From Erythrobacter sp. NAP1 (GTDB lineage Bacteria; Pseudomonadota; Alphaproteobacteria; Sphingomonadales; Sphingomonadaceae): DNA of 64,000 nucleotides. The stretch covers positions 2,831,468 through 2,895,467 of the forward strand of contig NZ_CH672390.1 of NCBI RefSeq assembly GCF_000152865.1. Reading direction: 5' to 3'. A model generated the notes under the pieces. The model searched no databases and was not told where the DNA came from. It saw nothing but the letters and a program-made list of their open reading frames with translations. A program made the translations under genes and the position numbers. The stretch's first letter is position 1. Every line of letters starts with the position of its first letter. Below are positions 29,768-40,356 of this stretch, one piece after another.

Positions 29768-31657
29768 ATGACTTTGACTTTATTCACGCCAGCCCGGCGA
29801 TGCGGCGTTTTTGCTGCCCTATCGTTTGCGCTGCCGGTCTCAGCCCAGGCGCAGGAAGAGGCGCCCGCAATCCTCGTCGAGGCCAATCTTGCCGATCCGG
29901 CGAGCGATGCGGCAACGAGCGCAAAGTTGCTCGATGAGGATCGTCCGGGCGTGCGCGGGGTAGTTTCGGTCACCGAAGACCTGTCGCTGCTTCCCGGTGT
30001 CGTCGCGTTCGATAAGGGCGGGCCGGGGGCAGGCTCCTACGTCTCCATCCGCGGCGGCGAGCCCAATTTTGCACTGGTGACGATCAACGGAGTGCGGGTC
30101 GACGATCCGCTCAATTCGAGCGGCGGCGGGCTCGATTTCTCGCTGATCGACCCTGAGATCGTGCAGCGCATCGCGGTCGTCTCAGGCCCGCAATCGACCG
30201 CGTACGGCGCCGATGCCCTGTCAGGCGTCATCGCGCTGGATGTCGGACCGCTCGGCAGCGGCGCTTCGGCGCATGCCGGTATCGGGAGCGAGGGGCGCTA
30301 CAGGTTCGGTGGATCACTGGGCGTAGAAGGCGATGCGGGCTCATTCGGCATTGCTGGCGGTTTTCTCGACAGCGACGATTTTGTGCCGGGCACTACGAGC
30401 GAGCGTTACTCGATTGCTGCCACGGCCTCGCCCGACCTTGGCGCGACTGTCAGCTTCGACCTGTTCGCCGTCATCGCGGGAAGCGAAAGCGAGGGCTTTC
30501 CCGAAGACAGCGGCGGACCCCAGCTTGCTGTCATTGGCGAACTTGAGACCCGCGAGAGGCAACAGATTGCAGTGGGAGGCACGCTTGCTGCCGCGCTTGC
30601 GCCCGATCTCACCGCGCAGTTGAGGCTCGGCTACTCGCAAAGCGACCTTGAAACCGACGCGCCCGGCATCGCGCCCGGCGCGCTTGACGGCGTGCCGCCG
30701 ATCGTTTCGGACAGCCAGCTTGAGCGGTATGAGGCGGTGGCGAGCCTCACGCATCGCCCGGCTGACTGGCTCTCGCTCGAGGTCGGCACCAGTTTCACGC
30801 GTGAAGATGGAGAGAGCACTGGCTCGCTCGATTTCGGCGTGCTGATCCCCACCGCCTTCACGATCGAGCGCGACATGCCCGGCGTGTTCACAACGGTCAC
30901 TATTGCGCCCGGATCGGGGGTGGAACTGAGCGGGGGCCTTCGCGTCGATTGGCCCGAAGATGCCTCGGCCCGCTGGACGCCGCGTATCGGCGCAAGCGTG
31001 CCAGTTGCCGAAACTGGCACGCGACTGTTTGCCAACTACGCGCGCGGTTTCAAGCGGCCCAGCCTGTTCGCGCTCGGCTTCCCGCTGATTGCCAATCCCG
31101 ACCTTGAAGATGAACGCAGCGAGACTTTCGACGCGGGGGTCGAACTCACCCCCAATGGCGAAGGCTGGTCGCTGACGGCTGCCTACTTCAACGCGACCTA
31201 CCGCAACCTCGTCGATTTCGAGCCCGAGCTCTTCACCAACGTCAATCGTAGCCGCGTCGAGATCGACGGCTTCGAAGCGGCGGGCACTTTGCAGATGGGA
31301 GAAGTGAGTGCGCGCGCGGCCCTCACTTACCAGACAACGAGCAGTGCCGACGGCGCTCAGCTGCGTTTCCGGCCTGACTGGACCGGGCGACTTGCCATCC
31401 GCTGGCAGGCATTGAGCACCCTTGCGATCACGCTCAACGGGGAGTTTTCAAGCAGCTTCAACGATGCGTCAGTGCCGACCGGCTTGCTGCGCAATCCGGG
31501 CTTCGAGACGCTGGCGCTCGACGCAGAATGGCAAGCCAATAAGAACGTCGCGATCTTCGGCGCGCTGCGAAACCTGACCGATAGCGATTTCGAGCGGACG
31601 GTCGGTTTTCCAGAGCCGGGTCGAAATGTGTTCGTCGGGGTGCGAACGCGGTTCTGA
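29768..31657 (+). CDS. TonB-dependent receptor
   Basis: A 629-residue outer-membrane receptor importing scarce ligands using TonB energy. The ATG at 29768 gives a signal peptide ending VSAQA near residue 28; a GTG start at 29711 would add 19 residues. The plug domain includes DLSLLPGVVAFDKGGPGAG, VSIRGGEPNFALVTINGVRV and VVSGPQSTAYGADALSG. The barrel contains FKRPSLFALGFPLIANPDLEDERSETFDAG and ends in Phe. It resembles BtuB-type receptors, but no cobalamin riboswitch is visible upstream, so the ligand stays open. It diverges from the sugar dehydrogenase. Confidence 0.9.
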   Translation: MTLTLFTPARRCGVFAALSFALPVSAQAQEEAPAILVEANLADPASDAATSAKLLDEDRPGVRGVVSVTEDLSLLPGVVAFDKGGPGAGSYVSIRGGEPNFALVTINGVRVDDPLNSSGGGLDFSLIDPEIVQRIAVVSGPQSTAYGADALSGVIALDVGPLGSGASAHAGIGSEGRYRFGGSLGVEGDAGSFGIAGGFLDSDDFVPGTTSERYSIAATASPDLGATVSFDLFAVIAGSESEGFPEDSGGPQLAVIGELETRERQQIAVGGTLAAALAPDLTAQLRLGYSQSDLETDAPGIAPGALDGVPPIVSDSQLERYEAVASLTHRPADWLSLEVGTSFTREDGESTGSLDFGVLIPTAFTIERDMPGVFTTVTIAPGSGVELSGGLRVDWPEDASARWTPRIGASVPVAETGTRLFANYARGFKRPSLFALGFPLIANPDLEDERSETFDAGVELTPNGEGWSLTAAYFNATYRNLVDFEPELFTNVNRSRVEIDGFEAAGTLQMGEVSARAALTYQTTSSADGAQLRFRPDWTGRLAIRWQALSTLAITLNGEFSSSFNDASVPTGLLRNPGFETLALDAEWQANKNVAIFGALRNLTDSDFERTVGFPEPGRNVFVGVRTRF

Positions 31658-31673
31658 ACCACCGCGGCGCTTA

Positions 31674-32909
31674 TCAGCCGTGCGCTTCGATGAATTCCTC
31701 GACAACCGGGGCCACCTTGGTGCGCCAGCGGCTGCCGTTGAAGATTCCGTAATGCCCGGCACCCTCGGCCATGTAATAGCGCTTCTTGTCTTCGCTTAGC
31801 CCAGTTGCAAGCTTGAGCGCAGCCTTGGTCTGGCCGAGGCCCGAAATGTCGTCGCGTTCACCCTCGATCGCGAGCAAAGCGGTGTCGGTGATCTGGGTCA
31901 GGTCGACGATCTCGCCCTTGTGCTCAAACGTGCCGTTGGGGATCGAGTGCTTCTGGAACACTTCCTCGACCGTCTGGAGGTAGAACTCTGCGGTCATGTC
32001 GCACACGGCGCGATATTCGTCGTAGAAGCTCTTGGTCGCCTGCGCGCTCTCGTCATCGCCTGCGGTGAGGTGTTTGAACATCTCCCAATGGCTCATCATG
32101 TGGCTTTGCAGGTTCATGCTCATGAACGCGTTCAACTGCATGAAGCCGGGATAGACCATCCGGCCCGCACCGCGATATTGCATCGGCACACGTGCGATGA
32201 CCGAGGTGCGGAACCACTCGATCGGGCGATTCATGGCGTGGTCGTTGACGGAAGTCGGGCTTTCGCGTGTGTCGATCGGGCCGCCCATCATCGTAAGCGT
32301 CTTGGGGGTCGCGGGCGACTTGTGCTGATTGAGGAGCGCGGTGGTCGCGAAAGCTGGCACGCTCGGCTGGCACACGGCAAGCATGTGCGGGCGCTGACCC
32401 GGTTCGACCTGCTCGATATATTCGAGGAACTCGGTGAGGTAGTCGATATAGGTGTCGAGGTCGAAGTGCCCTTCATGCAGCGGCACCGTCTTCGCGTCCG
32501 CCCAGTCGGTGATGTAGACCTCGTATTTCTGGAGCATCCGTTTGACCGTGCCGCGCAGCAGGGTCGCGTAGTGCCCGCTCATCGGGGCAACGATCAGCAG
32601 TTTGGGTCGCTTGTCGTCGACGCCGTCGAGGCGGAACCGCTTCAGGTCACCGAACGGTCGGTTGAGCACGGTTGCTTCGATCACCGACATAGTCTTTCCG
32701 TCGACATCGACCTCGGTGATGCCGAAAGCGGGCTTGCCATAATGAGCCGTCGCATGGGCCAACACGTCGAGTGCGTTAGCCGCGATACCGCCGATGCCCC
32801 AATAGCTCATCGGATTGGCCGGGCTCGCCAGCATTTCTGAGCTCATCGAGGCGAGCGAACTCACCGAATTCATCCAGCTGCGTTGCAGTTCGTAGGCTTG
32901 GTAAAGCAT
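31674..32909 (-). CDS. phaZ: Intracellular polyhydroxybutyrate depolymerase (PhaZ type)
   Basis: A 411-residue alpha/beta hydrolase that mobilises stored PHB granules in the cytoplasm. The opening MLYQAYELQRSWM and the segment IVAPMSGHYATLLRGTVKRML match intracellular depolymerases. The nucleophile is a Cys, not Ser: Cys180 in LAVCQPSVPA. ITDWADAKTVPLHEGHFDLD and the C-terminal EGAGHYGIFNGSRWR carry likely acid and base residues. A palindrome of PHA-regulator form lies 90 bases upstream. No phasin or synthase gene is in the window. Confidence 0.92.
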   Translation of the reverse strand: MLYQAYELQRSWMNSVSSLASMSSEMLASPANPMSYWGIGGIAANALDVLAHATAHYGKPAFGITEVDVDGKTMSVIEATVLNRPFGDLKRFRLDGVDDKRPKLLIVAPMSGHYATLLRGTVKRMLQKYEVYITDWADAKTVPLHEGHFDLDTYIDYLTEFLEYIEQVEPGQRPHMLAVCQPSVPAFATTALLNQHKSPATPKTLTMMGGPIDTRESPTSVNDHAMNRPIEWFRTSVIARVPMQYRGAGRMVYPGFMQLNAFMSMNLQSHMMSHWEMFKHLTAGDDESAQATKSFYDEYRAVCDMTAEFYLQTVEEVFQKHSIPNGTFEHKGEIVDLTQITDTALLAIEGERDDISGLGQTKAALKLATGLSEDKKRYYMAEGAGHYGIFNGSRWRTKVAPVVEEFIEAHG

Positions 32910-32999
32910 GTGCGTTCCCTGTTGCGGCCTTCGGGAAAGGCCTGCCGCGCGTTCTGAGCCCGCAGCTGTGCTATCGGTGTGTGAGATGGGCCTTACCCG

Positions 33000-33022
33000 C
33001 TAATGGTGCAATGCACAATTAG
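33000..33022. promoter_or_regulatory. Palindromic operator between phaZ and the ABC exporter gene
   Basis: CTAAT and GTGCA (33000-33004, 33006-33010) mirror TGCAC and ATTAG (33012-33016, 33018-33022) around a central A, with one mismatched pair (G33005/A33017). The core TGC-AAT-GCA fits the TGC-N3-GCA form known for PhaR, the PHB-responsive repressor of alphaproteobacteria. It lies in the divergent gap between phaZ and the ABC transporter gene. Binding by PhaR is inferred from form and context. Confidence 0.5.
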
Positions 33023-33091
33023 TCTGAATCCAGCAGCGCGAGGCGCTCTCATGTGCTTTTTGCACGTGAAATTTGCTGGATGGGTGGCTAG

Positions 33092-34930
<1,839 letters not shown>

Positions 34931-34956
34931 TATATTTTCGCCCTCAGACGCCGGGC

Positions 34957-34974
34957 GCGGGCCATCCGGCCCGC
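34957..34974. repeat. GC-rich hairpin with ATCC loop, second copy
   Basis: GCGGGCC (34957-34963) pairs with GGCCCGC (34968-34974) around an ATCC loop, 26 bases after the ABC exporter stop. It shares the loop, the GCCATCCGGC core and a downstream TCCTCGC with the hairpin at 6763-6782, while outer stem pairs differ but remain complementary. The rest of the 224-base gap to the M13 peptidase gene is GC-rich and shows no gene. Confidence 0.45.
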
Positions 34975-35154
34975 TTGGCTTCCTCGCGTAAGCTCGGCCG
35001 CGCAGTCGCGCTTGCAACGCCTGCGGCGCCGTGAGTTCGAGCAAACTTTCGACAAAGCGCGGCCTCGCGGCGACGAGATGCATCCTTGATGCGCGAGATG
35101 CGCTAGACGAGCGTCCGGGGAACAACTGAACAATTTTGACCAACGGGGACTGTT

Positions 35155-37326
35155 ATGATCCGCACAGCCAAGCTCCTGCTTGCATCCACCGCTACATTCG
35201 CGCTTTCAAGCGCGGCTCTTGCCCATGACGAAGGCCATGCCGAACACGTCCTGATCGAGGCGCATGAAGACGCTTCCGCGAGCGAAAGCAGCGCGCCGAC
35301 CATGGACTTCGGAACCTGGGGTGTCGGCCTTCAGACCATCGACCAGAACGTCGATCCGGGCGATGACTTCAATGCCTACGTCAACGGCAAGTGGATCGCG
35401 GCCAACGAAATCCCCGCCGACCGCCAGCGTTATGGCGCGTTCGACATGCTTCGCGAAGGCTCGATCAACGATGTCCGCGAACTGGTGAACACTCTGGTCG
35501 CTTCGAATCCGGCCGAGGGCACGCAAGCGCGCCGTATCGTCAACGCTTACAACGCCTTCATGGATGTCGAGGCTATCGACGCAAGCGGCCTCGCACCCGC
35601 ACAGCCCTACTTGCAGGAAATCTTCGGAGCCGAGGATCTCGAAGCCCTGACCGCTCTCTTCGGCAAGCCGGGCTATCCTTCGCTGGTGAGCGCTGGCGTC
35701 ACCATTGATGCGCGCAACCCGACGCAATATGTCGTCGGTATCGGCTTTGACGGCATGGGCCTTCCCGACCGTGACTATTACCTCGTCGACAGCGAGAGCA
35801 ATCTCGAAATCCGCGAGAAGTACAAGGCGCTGCTCGCAACCGTGCTTGGCCAGGCCGGCTATGCCGACCCCGTCGCCGCCGCCGAAGCGGTCTATGCTTT
35901 CGAAGCGAAGGTCGCCGAAATCGAGTGGGCGCGTCAGATTTTTCGCAAGCCGACGCTGACCTATAACGAGCTTTCGCCTGAAGACCTTGCCGGTTACGCG
36001 GGCGACTTCCCGATCGACACGCTGCTTGCCTCGGCTCAGCTTGAAGGCCAGCCGCGCTTCCTTGCCGCTCAGATTCCGCCGACCGAGGAAGAGCTCAAAG
36101 CAGCCGAGCTGACCGATGAGCAGCGCACCATGATCGGCGGCGGCCTGCCGGCGATGATGAAGCTTCTGACCGAGACGCCGCTCGCCACGCTCAAGGCTTT
36201 CATGGCCGCACAGTTCCTCGGCAACAACGCCGCGGTCCTCTCGAGCGAGCTCGATGAGGCGGTGTTCGACTTCTACGGGCGCACCATCAGCGGCCGGGAA
36301 GAGCAGCAGGAGCGCTGGAAGCGCGCGATCTCGGTGGTCGAAGGCTCGCTCGGCGAACAGCTTGGTGCGCTCTATGTCGAAAAGCACTTCCCCGAGACCA
36401 GCAAGGCCCGGATGGACGAGCTTGTCGCCAATCTCGGCAAAGCCATGAACGCGGCCCTCGACGACAACCAGTGGATGACCGCTGCAACCATCGAGCAGGC
36501 GCGCGAGAAGCTCAACGGCTTCGTTCCGATGATCGGCTATCCCGACGAATTCGAGACCTATGACGGCCTCACCATCGTCGCTGACGATCCGCTCGCCAAC
36601 CGCATGGCGACTGCCAAGTGGAACGATGAGGATTCGCGCTCGCGCCTCGGCACCGAGGTCGACCCGACCGAATGGGGCATGACGCCGCAGACGGTGAACG
36701 CGTATTATTCGCCGCTCACCAACCGCATCGTCTTCCCCGCTGCGATCCTTCAGCCGCCTTTCTTCAACGCCGAAGCAGATCCGGCGGTGAACTATGGCGG
36801 CATCGGCGCGGTGATCGGTCACGAGATCGGCCATGGCTACGACGACCAGGGTTCGCAATTCGATGCAACCGGCACCTTGCGCAATTGGTGGCAGGACGAG
36901 GACCGCGAAGGCTTCGTCAAGTTCACCCGCGCCATGGGAGAATTCATCGAGGCATATTGCCCGGTCGAAGGTTCGGAAGGCCCTGAATGCCTTCGCGCCG
37001 GTCAGTCGATGGGCGAAACGCTTGGCGACGTGGTCGGCCTGCAGATGGCCTACCGCGCTTACAAGATGAGCCTCAATGGCGAGGAAGCTCCGGTGATTGA
37101 CGGCCTGACCGGCGACCAGCGTTTCTTCCTTGGTTACGCGCAGATCTGGCGCGGGATGGAGCGCGAGGAGAGCCTGCGCAACCGCGTCATGACCGCGAAC
37201 CACCCTCCGGGTGAATTCCGCCTCAACAATGCGGTGCGTCACACCGATGCATGGTACGAAGCGTTTAACGTCTCCGAGGATGACGAGCTTTACCTGCCGC
37301 CCGAAAAGCGCGTGAAGATCTGGTAA
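35155..37326 (+). CDS. M13-family zinc metallopeptidase (PepO/neprilysin-like)
   Basis: A 723-residue secreted endopeptidase. A signal peptide ends near Ala23 (MIRTAKLLLASTATFALSSAALA), followed by a His/Glu-rich patch. The N-terminal M13 domain opens with DDFNAYVNGKWIAANEIP. The zinc site is HEIGH at residues 556-560, with the third ligand in GETLGDVVG (E-x3-D). NAYYSPLTNRIVFPAAIL is the conserved substrate-strand region. The ending VKIW matches the family C-terminus. It likely degrades peptides in the periplasm. It has its own upstream region of about 220 bases. Confidence 0.95.
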   Translation: MIRTAKLLLASTATFALSSAALAHDEGHAEHVLIEAHEDASASESSAPTMDFGTWGVGLQTIDQNVDPGDDFNAYVNGKWIAANEIPADRQRYGAFDMLREGSINDVRELVNTLVASNPAEGTQARRIVNAYNAFMDVEAIDASGLAPAQPYLQEIFGAEDLEALTALFGKPGYPSLVSAGVTIDARNPTQYVVGIGFDGMGLPDRDYYLVDSESNLEIREKYKALLATVLGQAGYADPVAAAEAVYAFEAKVAEIEWARQIFRKPTLTYNELSPEDLAGYAGDFPIDTLLASAQLEGQPRFLAAQIPPTEEELKAAELTDEQRTMIGGGLPAMMKLLTETPLATLKAFMAAQFLGNNAAVLSSELDEAVFDFYGRTISGREEQQERWKRAISVVEGSLGEQLGALYVEKHFPETSKARMDELVANLGKAMNAALDDNQWMTAATIEQAREKLNGFVPMIGYPDEFETYDGLTIVADDPLANRMATAKWNDEDSRSRLGTEVDPTEWGMTPQTVNAYYSPLTNRIVFPAAILQPPFFNAEADPAVNYGGIGAVIGHEIGHGYDDQGSQFDATGTLRNWWQDEDREGFVKFTRAMGEFIEAYCPVEGSEGPECLRAGQSMGETLGDVVGLQMAYRAYKMSLNGEEAPVIDGLTGDQRFFLGYAQIWRGMEREESLRNRVMTANHPPGEFRLNNAVRHTDAWYEAFNVSEDDELYLPPEKRVKIW

Positions 37327-37389
37327 AACTGGGCGCACAGCCCTTTCGCAAATTGACATGGCCCGCGCTTCATCCATGGAGTGCGGGTC

Positions 37390-38247
37390 ATGACGTTTTT
37401 GCAGCTTCTCATCATCGCGGTAGTTCAGGGGATCACCGAGTTCCTGCCGATTTCCTCGTCGGGGCACCTGATTCTGATCCCCTATCTCACCGACTTTTCC
37501 GATCAGGGTCCGCTGATCGACGTGGCGGTTCATGTGGGGTCGTTGCTCGCGATCATGGTCTACTTCTTCAAGGATGTGGTGGTCCTTGCGCGCGGAGGCT
37601 TTGCGACAATCGGGATCGGCGCAGACCGGCCCGAAGCGCCCGCAGAGAAGCGCCTCTTGTGGTGGATCGTGCTCGGCACCATCCCCGCCGTTGCGTTCGG
37701 GCTGTCGATCAAGCTTGGCTTGTTCAACGATTTCGCGACTTCGATGTTCGGGATCGAGATCGTCGACGACGACTTGATGAGCTCGATCCGCTTCACTGAC
37801 CTCATCGCATTCAACCTGATCTTTTACGGCGTGCTGCTTGGCCTCGCCGACTGGCTGGGCAAGGAAGTGAAGGTGTTCGAGGACATGACCTGGCGCGATG
37901 GCCTCTTGGTCGGGATTGCTCAGGCGCTTGCGATCATTCCGGGCACTTCGCGTTCAGGAGTCACCATGACGGCGGCGCGGTTCCTTGGCTTCAAGCGGGT
38001 GGAAGCGGCGCGTTTTTCGTTTCTTCTCTCGATCCCGGCAGTCGCGGGGGCGGGTGTGCTGATCGTGCCCGAGATTTTCGAGGCTGGGACCGAGCTGGCG
38101 TTCGACGCGCTGATCGCCGGGGTGCTGACCTTTATTTCGGCCTTTCTGACGATGGCGTTCCTGATGAACTTTCTCAAACGCGCCTCAATGCTGGTTTTTG
38201 TGCTCTACCGGGTGGCGATGGGCTGCGCGCTGCTATACTTCTTCTAG
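37390..38247 (+). CDS. uppP: Undecaprenyl-diphosphate phosphatase
   Basis: A 285-residue integral membrane enzyme that recycles undecaprenyl diphosphate to the monophosphate for peptidoglycan and polysaccharide synthesis; it can confer bacitracin tolerance. The two active motifs are present: QGITEFLPISSSGHL near the N-terminus and PGTSRSGVTMTAARFLG near residue 190. Seven or eight membrane helices are visible. The ATG at 37390 has GGAG eight bases before; a GTG nine bases upstream is an alternative. It shares a strand with the following small membrane protein, only 18 bases away. Confidence 0.96.
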   Translation: MTFLQLLIIAVVQGITEFLPISSSGHLILIPYLTDFSDQGPLIDVAVHVGSLLAIMVYFFKDVVVLARGGFATIGIGADRPEAPAEKRLLWWIVLGTIPAVAFGLSIKLGLFNDFATSMFGIEIVDDDLMSSIRFTDLIAFNLIFYGVLLGLADWLGKEVKVFEDMTWRDGLLVGIAQALAIIPGTSRSGVTMTAARFLGFKRVEAARFSFLLSIPAVAGAGVLIVPEIFEAGTELAFDALIAGVLTFISAFLTMAFLMNFLKRASMLVFVLYRVAMGCALLYFF

Positions 38248-38265
38248 TTGGAGGATTTCGACGCC

Positions 38266-38523
38266 ATGGCGCTCATATTGCTGTTCATCATCGGAGTGCT
38301 TGCCGGCTGGTTCGCCTCGATCATCGCCCGCACCGAAGAGCGCGGCGCAATCTTGAGGCAGATCGGCATTGGTCTGGTGGTAAGCCTGGTCGTGGGCCTT
38401 TTGGCGAACAGCGGGACGTTTCTGGGCAGCCTCGGCTGGATCGGGGCAGGCGCTGCGATCCTTGCAAGCGCGGCGGCGCTTGGCGGCTATCACTATTACT
38501 TGCGGCGAAACGCTGAAGTTTAA
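38266..38523 (+). CDS. Small three-helix membrane protein, YeaQ/YmgE-like
   Basis: An 85-residue, very hydrophobic protein with three predicted helices (residues 2-20, 33-52, 58-78) and a basic end (YYLRRNAEV). The GVLAGWFASIIARTEERG opening resembles the GlsB/YeaQ/YmgE stress membrane family, but without its full glycine pattern, so this is tentative. GGAGG lies 11 bases before the ATG. It follows uppP by 18 bases and its stop overlaps the phhA stop on the opposite strand. Confidence 0.65.
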   Translation: MALILLFIIGVLAGWFASIIARTEERGAILRQIGIGLVVSLVVGLLANSGTFLGSLGWIGAGAAILASAAALGGYHYYLRRNAEV

Positions 38524-39458
38524 ACCGCTTTGGCGCCTGAACCCCGGCCACCGCGCAGCCAGTATTCCTGCGTCCCGCGTTTCACCACATTGTCGACGTC
38601 GATGATCGCCGAATTGGCATAGGTGAAGTTGGGACCAAGGCTGCGATACAGCCGGTCGAAATCGCGCTCCACCGTCTGTCGGTAGAGGTCCTCGAAGCTC
38701 TCGATTACGAAATAGGTCGGTTGCAGGTCGCTGATGACGTAATCGGTGCGCATAACGCGATCGACGTTTAGCATGATGCGGTTGGGGCTCTCGGCTTCGA
38801 CGGCGAACTTCGCCTCAGTCGGGCCGGACAGGATACCGGCGCCATAGGCCTTGATGCCGTCATCTTCCTCGATCAGCCCGAATTCAACGGTGTACCAGTA
38901 AAGCGCCCCCAGCGCTTTCAGCCGGTTGTAGCGCATCGCCTTCCACCCGGCGCGGCCATATTCCTGCATGTAATCGGCATAGACCGGGTCGGTCAGCATC
39001 GGGACGTGGCCGAAGACATCGTGGAATACGTCAGGCTCCTGAATGTAGTCGAACGTTTCGCGCGTGCGGATGAAGTTGCCTGCCGGGAAACGGCGGTTTG
39101 CAAGGTGCCAGAAGAATACGTGATCCGGGATCAGCATCGGCACCGGGACGACGCTCCACCCCGTCAGCTTGTCCAGTTCTTCCGAAAGCTGGCCGAACTC
39201 GGGAATGCCGCCGCGCGAGAGGTCGAGCTTGTCGAGGCCCGCCATGAATGCGCTCGCCGCGCGGCCCGGGAGCACATCCATCTGGCGCGCGAAAAGCTCG
39301 TCCCAGATTGCGTGGTCGTCGCTTGAATAGTGCGCTTGCTCCGGCTCCAGCCAGTCTTCGCCGAGATGAGCCGGACGGCGCAAAGGCGCGGTGAAAACCT
39401 CGTCCGATAGCTCGGGCAGGCGGGTAAAATCGGTTTCCGGGTCAGCGAGGGTAGCCAT
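38520..39458 (-). CDS. phhA: Phenylalanine-4-hydroxylase
   Basis: A 312-residue iron- and pterin-dependent monooxygenase converting phenylalanine to tyrosine. Iron ligands are in DVFHDVFGHVPMLTD (two His) and YWYTVEFGLIEE (Glu). GAGILSGPTEAKFAVE is also typical. The ATG at 39458 is preferred; an in-frame extension of 13 codons (MLLQGGGSIICDI) has no family support. It is somewhat longer than the Chromobacterium enzyme, as in other sphingomonads. It diverges from ppk2 across 56 bases. No pterin recycling gene is adjacent. Confidence 0.95.
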   Translation of the reverse strand: MATLADPETDFTRLPELSDEVFTAPLRRPAHLGEDWLEPEQAHYSSDDHAIWDELFARQMDVLPGRAASAFMAGLDKLDLSRGGIPEFGQLSEELDKLTGWSVVPVPMLIPDHVFFWHLANRRFPAGNFIRTRETFDYIQEPDVFHDVFGHVPMLTDPVYADYMQEYGRAGWKAMRYNRLKALGALYWYTVEFGLIEEDDGIKAYGAGILSGPTEAKFAVEAESPNRIMLNVDRVMRTDYVISDLQPTYFVIESFEDLYRQTVERDFDRLYRSLGPNFTYANSAIIDVDNVVKRGTQEYWLRGGRGSGAKAV

Positions 39459-39514
39459 AATGTCGCATATGATACTACCACCGCCTTGTAACAACAACCG
39501 AGGCGAGGAAACCT

Positions 39515-40291
39515 ATGGGCCTGAAGGGCAAGGAATACCGCAATCTGCTAGAGCCCATGACCGAAGAGCTGGTTGCTATGGCGCGCTGGGCGAGGGTGGC
39601 GGGACAGCGCATCGTCGTGATCTTCGAAGGTCGCGATACGGCGGGCAAGGGCGGGGCGATCCGGGCTGTTCGCGACAAATTGAACCCGCGCCAATGCCGC
39701 ACCGTTGCGTTGGGCAAGCCGACCGATGACGAGCGCGGCCAGTGGTATTTCCAACGCTATGTCGATCACCTTCCGACGACAGGCGAAATCGTTCTGTTTG
39801 ACCGGTCCTGGTACAACCGTGCCGGCGTCGAACGCGTGATGGGCTACTGCACCGAGGAGGAAGCCGAGGCGTTTCTCGAAGCGGCTCCGGTCTTTGAGAA
39901 GATGCTCACCGACGATGGTATCCTGCTCTTCAAGTACTGGCTGACAACCGATCAGGACAAGCAGGAGGAGCGGCTGCGCGAGCGGCTGGAAGACCCGCTC
40001 AAGCGCTGGAAGCTTTCGCCCGTCGATCTGGCCGCGCGCGAGAAATACGATGCCTACACCAATGCGCGCGAGGCGATGCTGCGCGCGACGCATACGGACA
40101 ACGCGCCGTGGACGCTCGTTGACTTCAATGACCAGAAGCGCGGGCGGCTGACGCTGATCCGCGACCTGCTCGACCGTCTGCCCGATACCTATTGCGAGCC
40201 TCCGGCAATCGACGTTCCCGAACTTGGCCGCGAGCCGGAACAGGAAAGCTACGCCGTGCTTGAGCCGATCGAGGACTTCCCGATTGATTGA
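39515..40291 (+). CDS. ppk2: Polyphosphate kinase 2
   Basis: A 258-residue PPK2-family kinase using polyphosphate to phosphorylate nucleotides. Walker A is FEGRDTAGKGG (residues 37-47), Walker B and lid are FDRSWYNRAGVERVMG, and KYWLTTDQDKQEERLRERLEDPLKRWKLSP is the family core. Single-domain, class I size. GGCGAGGAAACCT lies before the ATG. Whether it favours GDP or ADP cannot be told. The stop lies 13 bases before the SPFH operon palindrome. Confidence 0.95.
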   Translation: MGLKGKEYRNLLEPMTEELVAMARWARVAGQRIVVIFEGRDTAGKGGAIRAVRDKLNPRQCRTVALGKPTDDERGQWYFQRYVDHLPTTGEIVLFDRSWYNRAGVERVMGYCTEEEAEAFLEAAPVFEKMLTDDGILLFKYWLTTDQDKQEERLRERLEDPLKRWKLSPVDLAAREKYDAYTNAREAMLRATHTDNAPWTLVDFNDQKRGRLTLIRDLLDRLPDTYCEPPAIDVPELGREPEQESYAVLEPIEDFPID

Positions 40292-40304
40292 CAAAAGGCC
40301 CTTG

Positions 40305-40336
40305 GCGATATAAATACGATATCATAATTATATCGC
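40305..40336. promoter_or_regulatory. 32-bp AT-rich near-perfect palindrome upstream of the SPFH operon
   Basis: GCGATATAA at 40305-40313 mirrors TTATATCGC at 40328-40336. GATATC at 40318-40323 sits on the same axis, so 14 of 16 base pairs are symmetric; A40314/A40327 and C40317/A40324 are the exceptions. It ends seven bases before the AGGAGG ribosome site of the SPFH gene, in the only AT-rich stretch nearby. An operator overlapping the promoter is likely. A second, outer repeat (AAAGGCC 40294-40300 with GGCCTTT 40348-40354) encloses it. Confidence 0.7.
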
Positions 40337-40356
40337 AATCAACAGGAGGCCTTTGC

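Noticed and set aside
35206-37533. Reverse-strand open frame of 775 codons opposite the M13 peptidase
   Set aside because: The forward frame has signal peptide and zinc motifs; the reverse frame is a shadow despite its length.
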